From positions 6,448,001 to 6,512,000 of the forward strand of contig JASGIS010000001.1 of assembly GCA_047601745.1 (NCBI GenBank): a stretch of DNA of 64,000 bases, written 5' to 3'. Position numbers and translations under genes: made by a program. The notes under the pieces are model-generated. The model was given only the letters and a program-made list of their open reading frames with translations, was not told the origin of the DNA and searched no databases. The stretch's first letter is position 1, and each line of letters starts with the position of its first letter. Source of the stretch: JAKPAM01 sp047601745 (lineage in GTDB: Bacteria; Pseudomonadota; Gammaproteobacteria; Burkholderiales; Burkholderiaceae_E). Positions 34,531 to 43,536 of the stretch are shown in pieces.

Positions 34531-35502
34531 ATGCATCGCAGAACGTTCATCACCGCCGCCGCGCTCGCGGGCGCGTCGCCGGGCCTGGCCTTCGGGCAGG
34601 GCGACTACCCGAACCATCCGGTACGGCTGGTCGTCGGATTTCCCCCGGGCGGGTCCACCGACATGGCGGCCCGGATGCTGGCCGAACGGCTGAGCACCGA
34701 GTTGCGCCAGCCGGTCATCGTCGACAACCGGGCCGGCGCTGCCGGCAACATCGGCGGCGAGTCGGTCGCGCGCGCGCCGGCCGACGGCCATACGCTGTTG
34801 ATGGCGGCCGCCGCGCAGATCGGCATCAATCCGTCGCTGTATCCGAAGATGGGCTACAACCCGTCGAAGGACCTGGCGCCGGTGTCGCTGATCCAGAACG
34901 AGCACAACCTGATGGTCGTGCATCCGTCGGTACCCGCCGGCAACGTCGGGGAGTTCATCGCCTGGGCGAAGGCCAACCCCGACAAGGCGACGTTCGCCTC
35001 GCCCGGCATCGGTTCGCCGGCCCATCTGGCCGGCGTGCTGATGAACCAGATGGCCGGATTGAAGATGCTGCACGTGCCGTACAAGGGCTCGGCGCCGGCG
35101 ATCAGCGATCTGCTGGCCGGCAACGTGACGATGGCGATCGACAACATGCCGCCGTACCTGCCGCAGGTGCGGGCCGGCAAGCTGCGCGCGCTGGCGGTCG
35201 CCAGCCCGGTGCGCGCCAAGGCCGCGCCCGACATCCCGACCGTCGCCGAGTCGGGCCTGCCCGGCTACGTGGTGTCGGCATGGAAGGGGCTGATGGCACC
35301 GGCCGGCACGCCGGCGGCGATCATCGAGCGCCTTCACCAGGCGGTCGTGCGGTCGCTGGCCGCGCCCGATCTGCAGCAGCGGATGCTCGACACCGGTGCC
35401 GAGCCGGTCGGCAATACGCCCGCGCAGTTCGCCGCGTTCATCGACAGCGACACCCGGCAGTGGGCGGCGCTGGTCTCGTCGATCGGACTCACGCTCGAAT
35501 GA
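34531..35502 (+). CDS. Bug family (TctC-like) tripartite tricarboxylate transporter receptor
   Basis: A 323-residue periplasmic binding protein. The N-terminus MHRRTFITAAALAGASPG holds a Tat-like RRTF signal. Mature part starts YPNHPVRLVVGFPPGGSTD, with the later motif HVPYKGSAPAISDLLAGNV, both hallmark Bug sequences. It binds an organic acid in the periplasm. No TctA/TctB membrane genes are near, which is normal for the many orphan Bug proteins of Burkholderiales. Its stop overlaps the next start (ATGA). Confidence 0.92.
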   Translation: MHRRTFITAAALAGASPGLAFGQGDYPNHPVRLVVGFPPGGSTDMAARMLAERLSTELRQPVIVDNRAGAAGNIGGESVARAPADGHTLLMAAAAQIGINPSLYPKMGYNPSKDLAPVSLIQNEHNLMVVHPSVPAGNVGEFIAWAKANPDKATFASPGIGSPAHLAGVLMNQMAGLKMLHVPYKGSAPAISDLLAGNVTMAIDNMPPYLPQVRAGKLRALAVASPVRAKAAPDIPTVAESGLPGYVVSAWKGLMAPAGTPAAIIERLHQAVVRSLAAPDLQQRMLDTGAEPVGNTPAQFAAFIDSDTRQWAALVSSIGLTLE

Positions 35503-36695
35503 CGGCGCCGACGCATCCTCCGATCAATCCGTTCGCGCTCGACGCGCGACTGAGCGCGCTGCGCGACCGGGTGCGCGAGTTCGTCGAGCACGAAGCGATT
35601 CCGCGCGAAAGCGCGGCGCTCGCACACGACGTCGAGGCGCTCGATGCGGTGCTCGGCGAACTGCGCCCGCTGGCGAAGGCTGCCGGCATCTATGCGCCGC
35701 AATTGCCTGCCGAACGAGGCGGACTCGGATTGAGCTGGCGCGAGCGCGCGGTGGTGCTCGAGGAGGCCGGGCGCAGCCTGCTCGGGGCCGGCGCGATCAA
35801 CTGCGCGGCGCCCGACCAGCCGAACATGATCAACCTGATCGCGCACGGCACGCCGGCGCAGCAGGCGCGCTACCTCGATCCGCTGATTCGCGGCGACATC
35901 CGCTCGTGCTTCGCGATGACCGAGCCCTCGCCCGGCGCGGGGTCCGACCCGTCGATGCTGCGGACCCGCGCGCGGCGCAGGCCGGGCGGCGGCTGGACCA
36001 TCGACGGCCATAAGTGGTTCATCAGCGGCGCGGTCGGCGCCGCGTTCGCGATCGTGCTCGCGCAGACCGACGAAGGCGCGACGACCTTCATCGTCGACAC
36101 CGATAACCCCGGCTACACGCTGGTGCGCGACATCCGGAGCCTCGGCGCGTTCCAGATCGGCGGCCACGGCGAGATCCGCTTCGACGGCTGCGAGGTCGGC
36201 GACGACGCGGTGCTGGGCGAGGTCGGCCAGGGGCTGGCCTACGCGCAGCTCCGGCTCGAACCGGCGCGGCTGTCGCACTGCATGCGCTTCATCGGCCGCG
36301 CATCGCGTGCGATGAGCATCGCGCAGGACTATGTCAACCAGCGCAGCTCGTTCGGGCAGCGGCTGGCGGATCTGCAGCAGGTGCAGGCGATGGTCGCCGA
36401 CAGCCACATCGACCTGCACGCGTGCCGGCTGATGACCTGGCACGCGGCCGCGCTGATGGATGCGGGCCTGCCGGTCAAGCACGAGTCGGCGATGACCAAG
36501 GTGTTCGTGTCCGAGGCCGTGTTTCGCGTCGTCGACCGCGCCGCGCAGATGATGGGCGCGCTCGGCATGTCCGAGGACACGCCGGTGGGGCTGATCTTCA
36601 GCGAGCTGCGGCCGTTCCGCGTCTACGACGGCGCGTCCGAACTGCATCGCGCGACGCTGGCCCGGCGGATCCTGAAGACGGGCCTGCGCGCTTAG
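35499..36695 (+). CDS. Acyl-CoA dehydrogenase (second)
   Basis: A 398-residue acyl-CoA dehydrogenase. FAMTEPSPGAGSDPSMLRT and RPFRVYDGASELHRATLAR are the two signatures; in the second the Glu of YEGTSQ is replaced by Asp (YDGASE), as in the ACAD10/11-like and some bacterial aryl/cyclic acyl-CoA dehydrogenases. It is clearly not a duplicate of the 33346-34509 protein. Translational overlap with the Bug gene suggests both serve the same compound. Confidence 0.88.
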   Translation: MTAPTHPPINPFALDARLSALRDRVREFVEHEAIPRESAALAHDVEALDAVLGELRPLAKAAGIYAPQLPAERGGLGLSWRERAVVLEEAGRSLLGAGAINCAAPDQPNMINLIAHGTPAQQARYLDPLIRGDIRSCFAMTEPSPGAGSDPSMLRTRARRRPGGGWTIDGHKWFISGAVGAAFAIVLAQTDEGATTFIVDTDNPGYTLVRDIRSLGAFQIGGHGEIRFDGCEVGDDAVLGEVGQGLAYAQLRLEPARLSHCMRFIGRASRAMSIAQDYVNQRSSFGQRLADLQQVQAMVADSHIDLHACRLMTWHAAALMDAGLPVKHESAMTKVFVSEAVFRVVDRAAQMMGALGMSEDTPVGLIFSELRPFRVYDGASELHRATLARRILKTGLRA

Positions 36696-36809
36696 CGTGA
36701 ACCGGCGATCGCGAACCGGTTCCGGATCTCGATGCACGCGCCGAGCAGCGTGCGCCAATGAGCAGCGCGCGCCAACGGACGGACACGTGCTGCTCGACTT
36801 CTACCGTGA

Positions 36810-36935
36810 AGCCGGCGTCGTCGTGGACTCGGGGCGTCGGAGCCGGTCAGCCCATCTCCGACGGATTTCCGCGCGGTCATCGATTCGGACATCGCGTGGA
36901 TGACGCGCATGGCCAAGGCGCTGAAGATGATCTGA
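36810..36935 (+). pseudogene. Relic 3' end of a second Bug-type receptor gene
   Basis: The frame ending at TGA 36933-36935 reads GASEPVSPSPTDFRAVIDSD and ends MAKALKMI. This lines up with the C-terminus of the intact Bug protein upstream (GAEPVGNTPAQFAAFIDSD). The frame is closed by TGA at 36807 and no start is present; a neighbouring frame shows VVVDSG just before, as if a one-base shift had occurred. It looks like the decayed tail of a deleted paralogue. The rest of 36696-37061 shows nothing else. Confidence 0.5.
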
Positions 36936-37061
36936 AACGGCGGCAATCCGGAAACCTGACGTTTCCGCGCGAGATCTTTTTTTCGCGCTGCGGATCACCG
37001 ATATTCGACACATGGCGATCGATGACGACCGCCCTCGTGAACAAAAAGTAAGGTGATCTCC

Positions 37062-37460
37062 ATGAAACGTCTCGCTGCTCTCTCCGCCGCCCTCGCTTTC
37101 GCTTCGGTTGCCGGCCTCGCCCAGGCAGGCAGCCAGATTTCCTCGGACGACTTCTCGACGCTGACCGGCCCGAGCGCGCGCCCCGTCGTGTCGTCGTCGG
37201 CCCCGGTGGCCCGCTTCGACAACGGCTACAACGTGCAAGCCAGCGCCGACGTCGAACAGGGTCTGACCGGCCCGCAGGCGCCGCGTGCCGTCAGCACGCT
37301 GACCCGCGCGCAGGTCAAGGACGAACTGGAACTGGCTCGCTCGCAAGGCCTGCTGGAACCCGGTTATGAATACCTGGGTGTCGCGGGCGCGCCGATGAGC
37401 CACCCGAAAGGCCAGGCGACCAGCTACGCCGGCACGAAAGCGACGCCGGCTGGCCAATAA
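37062..37460 (+). CDS. DUF4148-like secreted protein
   Basis: A 132-residue protein with a clear signal peptide (cleavage near GLAQA before GSQI) and a C-terminal segment STLTRAQVKDELELARSQGL, which matches the short DUF4148 motif (T-R-x-x-V-x-x-E-L) of small periplasmic proteins in Burkholderiales. Strong ribosome site AAGGTGAT. Lys-poor and Ala/Ser-rich; function is unknown. A strong terminator follows. Confidence 0.78.
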   Translation: MKRLAALSAALAFASVAGLAQAGSQISSDDFSTLTGPSARPVVSSSAPVARFDNGYNVQASADVEQGLTGPQAPRAVSTLTRAQVKDELELARSQGLLEPGYEYLGVAGAPMSHPKGQATSYAGTKATPAGQ

Positions 37461-37504
37461 CCAGGCCCTTGGGGCGGCAACGCCGCCCTAAGCTGGAGCA
37501 TCCG

Positions 37505-37540
37505 AAGCCCGACGACGGCGATTCTGCCGTCGTCGGGCTT
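37505..37540 (+). terminator. Strong terminator after the DUF4148-like gene
   Basis: A perfect 15-base-pair stem, 37505-37519 with 37526-37540, closed by the six-base loop GATTCT and followed by a CGTGCTTTCC tract. A smaller hairpin (GGGCGGC-AAC-GCCGCCC) lies between it and the stop codon. Confidence 0.85.
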
Positions 37541-38003
37541 CGTGCTTTCCACGCCAGGTACCGAACGATCCGGCCTGGCTTTTCTTTGTTTGCCGGGTCT
37601 GTCCGCGCCGAAGCGGGCTCCTGCGCTCGGACCCGGTCGGCGGCGCAACGGACCACGTGCCCCGGGAGCCGGCACGGCAGCATGCGCGGCCCGAGGCCAT
37701 CGGCATCGGCGTCGGCATCGGCAGACGTACAGACTCACGATTCGATGGGTCGCCCGCCGCGAAACAGCGACGATCACGCCGATGCGACGCGCTCGGCCAT
37801 GCGATCAGTAAGCCCCTGAAGCAGGCTCGTATACCTTCTCGCGCGAACGACGGAACCCGCTTCGCGGCGGCGGCCGGCCAACCGGAACCGCCAACCGGGG
37901 CTACCAACCGGACCAACCAACCAAGCCGACCAACCGGCCCCCGTCCGGCACCGTCGCGTGACGGCGTCCCGGAGCTTGCCTAGGTAGTTTTCCGTCGGTT
38001 GAG
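37541..38003. other. Gene-free stretch with short repeats
   Basis: No supported gene lies between the two facing terminators. The stretch contains a short run of GGCATC/GGCGTC units near 37699-37726 and four spaced copies of CCAACCGG within 37876-37945. It reads as decayed or spacer DNA. Confidence 0.5.
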
Positions 38004-38040
38004 CCAAAAAAAAGGGAGCCGCATCACTGCGAACTCCCTT
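38004..38040 (-). terminator. Rho-independent terminator of the porin gene
   Basis: On the minus strand AAGGGAG (38040-38034) pairs with CTCCCTT (38018-38012), with an inner CGCA-GTGA-TGCG helix, and is followed by eight T residues. It lies about 100 bases after the porin stop. Confidence 0.9.
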
Positions 38041-38142
38041 CATACGAGGCGTGGAGGCTTCGATTGATTCCAGACTTAGGAACTTAGTACATCGCTTTTT
38101 GTTATGCGGTCGAACAGATCGGCGCGAGGCCGATCCGTTGCA

Positions 38143-39243
38143 TCAGAACATGTGGCGAATACCAAGCGCGACGGCTTTCGGCTTGGCGCCCGCACCGGCC
38201 GCACCCACCGACGTACCGCTGGCGAACACGCCGAACGCTGCGTTCGAATCGTTGCGGGTCGTACCGAACGATGCGTACACGTTGGTGCGCTTGGACAGCG
38301 GGTACGTGTAAGCGACGCCGTAGACCTTGGCCTTGCCTTCGGCACCGGCCGTACCACCGAGCAGACCGTTACGGCCGGCTTCGGCTTTCAGCTGCGTGAA
38401 GCTGGCGAGCAGCTCACCCGCACCGATGCGGACACCCGCGCCGACGTTGTAGAAGTCGAAATCGGTGCTGTCGGCTGACAGTTCCGAACGGCCCCAGCCG
38501 GCCAGCAGGCGCGCCGGACCGAAGTCGTAGCCGCCACCGATACCGTACTGCTTGTTGCGGTCATAACCGGCGCTGGCCGGCACGGTGGCCTGGCGCAGTT
38601 CCTGGTAGTACGCGGACGCCGTGATGCGGTTGGCCTGGTACAGGGCCGACACACCGTAGATGTTGCCCTGGCTCTTGGGCTGCTCGTAACGCTCGCCGCT
38701 ACCGGCCATCGCGCGGATCGTCAGGCCGCCGAAGCTCGGCGACGTGTAGTGGATCGCGTTGCTGGCGCGCAGCGTGTAGCCGCCCGACTGCTGGTACGTG
38801 AACGCGGTACCGAACAGGCCATAATTGAACACGTCGGTCGCCGCACCGGCGTAATAAGCGGGCGTATAGTCACGACCCAACATCACCGTACCGAACGAGC
38901 CGCCCAGACCGACGACCGAACGGCGCGCGAAGTCGAGGCCGCCATTGGCCGCGGAACCGGTGCCTTCGTCGACGTTCCAGCCGCCTTCAGCGACGAACAG
39001 GGCCTTGAGGCCACCACCCAGGTCTTCGCTGCCGCGGATGCCGAAGCGGCTGGTCGACTGGACACCGCTGAAGACATTGGCGGCGGCGCCGTTGTTGACG
39101 CCCGCTGCATCCCCGCGATCGGACGCGCCGATGGCGGCATCAGCAATACCGTACAGCGTGACGCTGGTCTGGGCCATTGCCGAAAGGGGAAGCGCGGCGG
39201 CGAACAGGCCGGCAACGGAACCGGCGATCAGTGCACTTTTCAA
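38143..39243 (-). CDS. Gram-negative porin (Burkholderiales type)
   Basis: A 366-residue trimeric-porin-type protein: signal peptide ending SAMA before QTSVTLYGIADAAIG, the typical mature start of betaproteobacterial porins; STSRFGIRGSEDLGGGLKA as the strand 2-3 motif; and a terminal strand ending ALGIRHMF with the C-terminal Phe needed for BAM recognition. It lets small hydrophilic solutes cross the outer membrane. The start is TTG at 39243 with AGAGGACC upstream; no ATG is available for the signal peptide, unusual for a porin that is normally abundant. Confidence 0.92.
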   Translation of the reverse strand: MKSALIAGSVAGLFAAALPLSAMAQTSVTLYGIADAAIGASDRGDAAGVNNGAAANVFSGVQSTSRFGIRGSEDLGGGLKALFVAEGGWNVDEGTGSAANGGLDFARRSVVGLGGSFGTVMLGRDYTPAYYAGAATDVFNYGLFGTAFTYQQSGGYTLRASNAIHYTSPSFGGLTIRAMAGSGERYEQPKSQGNIYGVSALYQANRITASAYYQELRQATVPASAGYDRNKQYGIGGGYDFGPARLLAGWGRSELSADSTDFDFYNVGAGVRIGAGELLASFTQLKAEAGRNGLLGGTAGAEGKAKVYGVAYTYPLSKRTNVYASFGTTRNDSNAAFGVFASGTSVGAAGAGAKPKAVALGIRHMF

Positions 39244-39711
39244 GGGAAGGTCCTCTGATGAGTTGTTGCGATCTTTTCTTGCGGTTTCGCCACCCCCGAT
39301 AACGGGCGATGGCAGCGCGAGTCCTCATCTTGATCCCCGTACCCGGCGGTCGGAATACGCAATTCGGAAACCATTAGTTTCCGGACAGCCGCTTGCGTGT
39401 CAGCAAAAACTGATTACAAGTCAAGTTCTTTCGCGCAGTTTTCGATACGCTGACGACGATCTAGTGGTTAACCCCAAGCTCTTGAAAAACAAGGACAATC
39501 GTCGCCGCTCACCGGCCGTCGCGACGGCCTGGAGATCGCTTTTTCGACGATCCAGCGGGCTCGCTCCCGCCGCCGAAGGCTGTCATCCCGGTGGGCTGGC
39601 CAAGCCGGCCAGGGGATCCGCGATTGTCGCTCCGGCGCAACACCCGATCCCGGACCGGTGCGGCATCCGCGCCACGTTCACCGTCGCCGTTCGCCGCCCG
39701 GATACCGCCGT
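39244..39711. other. 468-base porin upstream region
   Basis: No gene supported. It holds an inverted repeat CGGAAAC-CATTA-GTTTCCG at 39365-39383 and, on the minus strand near 39425, GAACTT followed after about 17 bases by a CTGA-containing element that resembles an extracytoplasmic-function sigma promoter. Both are candidates for control of the porin gene. Confidence 0.4.
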
Positions 39712-41652
39712 TCATCGGCTCAGCTCGCGTGCGACGCGCCGGCCGGCGTCGGTTCCGATAGCGAACGCTTCCTCGAAGACCGAATAGGCAGCCAGGTCGC
39801 CGTGCGCGCAGCGCACGCGGCCGAACGGCTCGCGCAGCGCCGACAGCGCCGGATCGGTACGCAGGCCGGGGGTCGGGATCAGCATCGCGTGCCCCCAGCG
39901 CATGATGTCGACGCGGCGGACGTGGTCGCGGATGTCGGGATGCGCGCGCTGCAGATGATCGAGCACTTCGCCGGCCTGCAGCGCCCAGCCTCGCTCGAGC
40001 AGGCGTCGGCGCGCGTCGTCCGAACCGCCGAACGCCGCGTAGCAGCTCAGCACGGTCGGGCCCGGCCGCGACCGGAGCGACTGGTGCATCGCGTCGACGT
40101 AGCCGAGCGCGCCGTCCGACAGATCGCCGTGCACGACGTTGTCCCAGGACCGCGGTGCTCCCGGCAGTTCCTGCGGGACGCCGGCCAGATGCACGTTGGC
40201 GACGCGCCAGCTCGCATAGCGAAGCCGCGGCGCCAGCGCCTCGAGCGGCGCCGGCGGCTCGTCGAGCAGGCGCCGCACGACCATCAGCGGGGCGGCCAGG
40301 ATCACGCGCTCGGCCTGCCAGCGTTCGACGCGTCGCGCGTCGACGCGCCAGACGTCGAGACTGTCGGCAGCGACGCGGGTGACGACGGCGCCGGTGATGA
40401 TCCGCGACGACAGCGGCCGCGCGATCCGTTCGATCAGCCACGCGTTGCCCTGCGGCCAGGTCAGCACTTCGGACAGCTCGCCGGCCTCGCGTTCGCGTGC
40501 CGCTTCGTCGTCGAAGAAGCCGTGGCGGCTGGCGAAGTAGTGCACGCCGGCCCAGGCGGAGACCTCGTGCATGCCGGCGCCGAAATCGTCGCGGCAGCAA
40601 TAGTCGAGATACCAGCGCAGCGACGGCGAATCCAGGCGCGACGCATCGAGCCACGCCTCGAAGGTCTGCGCGTCGAGCGCGCGCACCGCCGGATCGCGCG
40701 ACGACGGCGGCAGCCCCAGACGGAACGCGCCCGATGCGCGGTACTGACGGATCAGGCGCGCGAACCGCGCCGCATCGTCGCGCGACGCGGCATCGGTCGC
40801 CGGCGGCATCAGACCGGTCTGCCAGCGTTCGCCGATCAGCAGCCGCTCCTGCGGCGCATGGCACAGCATCCGTTCGTCGTAGACGACGCGGCCGCCTGCC
40901 CGCCCCTCGTCGCGACGGGCCGCCCCCGTCTCGACGAGGAGGTCGACCAGATCGACGGCGTCGTCGTCGGGAACGGGCAGATAGTGAGCGCCCCATGGAA
41001 ACGAGATATCGCCGATCCGGCCCGAGCGACTGTTGCCGCCGGGGCTGTCCTCGAGTTCGAACAGACGCAGATCGGCGTCGGCCAGGCCGGCGCGCCGCAG
41101 TGCACGGGCGGCCGCCAGGCCGGCGACGCCGGTGCCGACGATCGCGACACGGATCCGCTGCGTTTCGGCGCGTGATCGGGACGAATGAAAGCCTGGCGAG
41201 CCGCGATCGGCATCGGCGACGTCCGCATCGGCAACGTCCGCATCGGCGACATCCGCGTCGGCGATGTTCGCGTGGGCGATGTTCGCGTGGGAGACGGTCG
41301 TGTCGGCGATGTCCGTGTCGGCAACGTCCGCGTCGGCGAAGCCTGCCGCGGCGCCGGGCAGGCGCGGCGCGGTGCCGTCACGCAGGCGATGGCCGCGATC
41401 GAACGCGGCACCGACGAAATCGCCGGCGAGCGGCGGTCGCTCGAACGTGCGCACGCGCTGCCGCAGCCACTGCGCGATGCTGTCCGGCGGCGCGTCGCCG
41501 GGATGGTCGGCCGGCGCGCGCGGCGGCATCGATGCCGGCCGATCGCAGGCCGACAGGCCCGGCAGCGCGATCGCGCCGCCGACGTGGCCGAGCGCGCGCA
41601 GCCAGCGGCGACGCGGAGGTTCGGCTGGTCCGGAAGAAGGCGTCACGCGCAT
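39712..41652 (-). CDS. Flavin-dependent amine oxidase-like protein with lipoprotein signal
   Basis: A 646-residue protein. An N-terminal lipobox LSAC near residue 36 suggests lipidation. After a low-complexity region (about 104-149) of A-D/N-V/I-A-D pentapeptides, the FAD domain starts RVAIVGTGVAGLAAARALRR (near 168) with the second glycine/Glu pattern ELEDSPGGNSRSG, typical of flavin monoamine oxidase/protoporphyrinogen oxidase-like enzymes. It is last of three minus-strand genes with a spermidine-synthase-like and a DUF4178 protein, so a polyamine or polyamine conjugate is a plausible substrate. Confidence 0.82.
   Translation of the reverse strand: MRVTPSSGPAEPPRRRWLRALGHVGGAIALPGLSACDRPASMPPRAPADHPGDAPPDSIAQWLRQRVRTFERPPLAGDFVGAAFDRGHRLRDGTAPRLPGAAAGFADADVADTDIADTTVSHANIAHANIADADVADADVADADVADADRGSPGFHSSRSRAETQRIRVAIVGTGVAGLAAARALRRAGLADADLRLFELEDSPGGNSRSGRIGDISFPWGAHYLPVPDDDAVDLVDLLVETGAARRDEGRAGGRVVYDERMLCHAPQERLLIGERWQTGLMPPATDAASRDDAARFARLIRQYRASGAFRLGLPPSSRDPAVRALDAQTFEAWLDASRLDSPSLRWYLDYCCRDDFGAGMHEVSAWAGVHYFASRHGFFDDEAAREREAGELSEVLTWPQGNAWLIERIARPLSSRIITGAVVTRVAADSLDVWRVDARRVERWQAERVILAAPLMVVRRLLDEPPAPLEALAPRLRYASWRVANVHLAGVPQELPGAPRSWDNVVHGDLSDGALGYVDAMHQSLRSRPGPTVLSCYAAFGGSDDARRRLLERGWALQAGEVLDHLQRAHPDIRDHVRRVDIMRWGHAMLIPTPGLRTDPALSALREPFGRVRCAHGDLAAYSVFEEAFAIGTDAGRRVARELSR
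41206..41340. repeat. 15-base tandem repeats inside the amine oxidase-like gene
   Basis: Nine units of a 15-base sequence of form GTCCGCATCGGCGAC with scattered third-base changes. Read on the coding (minus) strand they give pentapeptides such as ADVAD, ANIAH and ANIAD, which fit the A-D/N-L/V/I-x-x pattern of pentapeptide-repeat proteins. Unit length keeps the frame. Confidence 0.9.
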
Positions 41653-41794
41653 CGTGGTCGAGGATCGGTGAGTCGCCCGCGCCTGAATGCGGGAGCTTCC
41701 TCGCCACGATACAGCGTCGCCTCGGGCGCCAATACGGCATTGCCGCGCTCGATCTCGCTCGGCAGGACGAGGCTTGCGTTTCGGTCCGTGGTGG

Positions 41795-43384
41795 TCACTC
41801 GGGCGCCACGCGGCCCCACTCGCGCTCGAAGATCCGCACCAGGACCTGATTGTCGAGCCGGTTGACCTCGGCCGGCACGCGCTGCATGTCGGCCGGAAAC
41901 ACGAACAGGCCGGGCAGCAGCTCGGGCGTGAGGAAGCGCAGCCGGCCTTCGAGCGCGGCCGGAAAACGCGCCGGCGGGCGATACGGACGATGAGCGGCGA
42001 TCAGATAACCCCAGTCGCCGAAGCTGGGGACCAGCGCGTGATAAGGATGGACCGTCAGGCCGACAGCCTCGATCGTGCGCGCGACGGTCCAGAAGCTCTG
42101 CCGCGCGTACAGCGGCGACGTCGTCTGCACGACGATCAGGCCGCTGCCGGCCAGCCGCTGCTCGACCAGCGAATAGAACGCGGTCGTATACAGCTTGCCC
42201 AGCGAGTAGTTGGTCGGATCCGGCAGATCGATGACGATGACGTCGTAGCTGGCCGTATCGTCCTCGAGCCACCTGAACGCGTCTTCGTTGACCACGCGCA
42301 GCCGCGGCGAGCGCAGCGAACCTTCGTTCAGAGCGGCCAGCCGCGGATCGTCGCGGAACAGGCCCGTGACTCGCGCGTCGAGATCGACCAGCGTCACGCG
42401 CTCGACGTCCGGATAGCGCAGGATCTCGCGCGCGGCCAGGCCGTCGCCGCCGCCGAGGATCAGCACCGAGCGCGGCGCCGGATGCGCGCTCATCGCCGGG
42501 TGCACGAGCGCCTCGTGGTAGCGATGCTCGTCGCGCGACGAGAACTGCAGGTTGCCGTTGAGGAACAGCCGGATCTGGCCGCGCGAATCGGTGATGACGA
42601 TCCGCTGGTACGGCGAGGATTCGGCCAGCACGATGCGCTGGCCGTAGAAATGGTCCTCGCCCCAGCGGGTGACCAGATCGGCGCCGACGAAGGCGATGCC
42701 GAGCGCGGCCAGCACGAGGGCCGACCACGCGGCGTGGGCGCGGCGCGCGGGCAGCTCGGCGCGAAACACCCATAGCGCCCACAACGCGACGGCCGCGTTC
42801 ATCAGCCCGAACAACAGGCCGGTACGGATCATGCCGAGCCGCGGCGCGAGCACCAGCGGAAACGCCAGCGATACCGCCAGCGCCCCCAGGTAGTCGAAGG
42901 TCAGCACCTGCGAGACCAGATCCTTGAGCGCGTAGCCGCGCTTCATGATCCGCATCACCAGCGGAATCTCGAGCCCGACCAGCGTGCCGATGACGATGAC
43001 CAGGCCATACAGCAGCAGGCGGAACGGCGCGGGTGCCCACGCGTGCAGCAGGAACAGCGCGGCGGGCATCAGGCCGCCGATCAGGCCGACCAGCAGTTCG
43101 ATGCGCAGGAAGTGGGCGGGAAGCTGGCTGTCCAGGTAGCGCGACAGGTACGAGCCGATGCCCATCGCGAACAGGTAGGCGCCGATCACGGTCGAGAACT
43201 GCAGCACCGAATCGCCGAGCAGGTACGAAGCCAGCGCGCCGGCGATCAGCTCGTACACGAGACCGCAGGCTGCGACGACGAACACCGACACCAGCAGCGC
43301 GAACTCGGCCGGCGCGCCGATGCCGGGCGGGACCGCCGCCGGCGCGGCGCCGGCCTGCTCGAGCGGACGATCGGTCATCGACAT
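41795..43384 (-). CDS. Membrane-anchored spermidine synthase-like aminopropyltransferase
   Basis: A 529-residue protein. Residues about 25-235 form seven hydrophobic helices; the C-terminal half is a spermidine-synthase fold with VLILGGGDGLAAREIL (decarboxy-SAM site), TLVDLD, and the catalytic-loop sequence VIVIDLPDPTNYSLGKLYT, in which the D-x-x-D pair is kept. It could transfer an aminopropyl group at the membrane. No S-adenosylmethionine decarboxylase is in the window. It sits between the DUF4178 gene and the amine oxidase gene. Confidence 0.87.
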   Translation of the reverse strand: MSMTDRPLEQAGAAPAAVPPGIGAPAEFALLVSVFVVAACGLVYELIAGALASYLLGDSVLQFSTVIGAYLFAMGIGSYLSRYLDSQLPAHFLRIELLVGLIGGLMPAALFLLHAWAPAPFRLLLYGLVIVIGTLVGLEIPLVMRIMKRGYALKDLVSQVLTFDYLGALAVSLAFPLVLAPRLGMIRTGLLFGLMNAAVALWALWVFRAELPARRAHAAWSALVLAALGIAFVGADLVTRWGEDHFYGQRIVLAESSPYQRIVITDSRGQIRLFLNGNLQFSSRDEHRYHEALVHPAMSAHPAPRSVLILGGGDGLAAREILRYPDVERVTLVDLDARVTGLFRDDPRLAALNEGSLRSPRLRVVNEDAFRWLEDDTASYDVIVIDLPDPTNYSLGKLYTTAFYSLVEQRLAGSGLIVVQTTSPLYARQSFWTVARTIEAVGLTVHPYHALVPSFGDWGYLIAAHRPYRPPARFPAALEGRLRFLTPELLPGLFVFPADMQRVPAEVNRLDNQVLVRIFEREWGRVAPE

Positions 43385-43530
43385 GGCCGGGTCATCGCGT
43401 CGGGGCTCGTCGCAGCGGGATTCGTCGCACCGGGATTCGTCGCGCCGGAATTCGTCTCCTCGGGATTCGTCGCAGCGAGGTGCGTCGCACCGGGGTTCAT
43501 CGCGGCCGGGTTCATCACATCAGCGCTCAT
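43375..43530 (-). CDS. Possible 51-residue repeat peptide upstream of the spermidine synthase-like gene
   Basis: An ATG frame at 43530 runs to a TGA that overlaps the next start by ten bases. It is made of NPGAT-like pentapeptides (NPAAM, NPGAT, HLAAT, NPEET, NSGAT) encoded by the 15-base repeats. No ribosome site is seen and base changes between units do not clearly favour synonymous positions, so it may be only an open frame across a minisatellite. Confidence 0.25.
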   Translation of the reverse strand: MSADVMNPAAMNPGATHLAATNPEETNSGATNPGATNPAATSPDAMTRPCR

Positions 43531-43536
43531 CGTGTC
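43387..43536. repeat. 15-base tandem repeats between DUF4178 and spermidine synthase-like genes
   Basis: Ten 15-base units of the form GGGATTCGTCGCACC, the outer ones more diverged, fill almost the whole 150-base gap. The array ends two bases into the DUF4178 stop codon and two bases before the spermidine-synthase-like start, so it must carry or disturb the translation signals of the latter. Confidence 0.9.
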
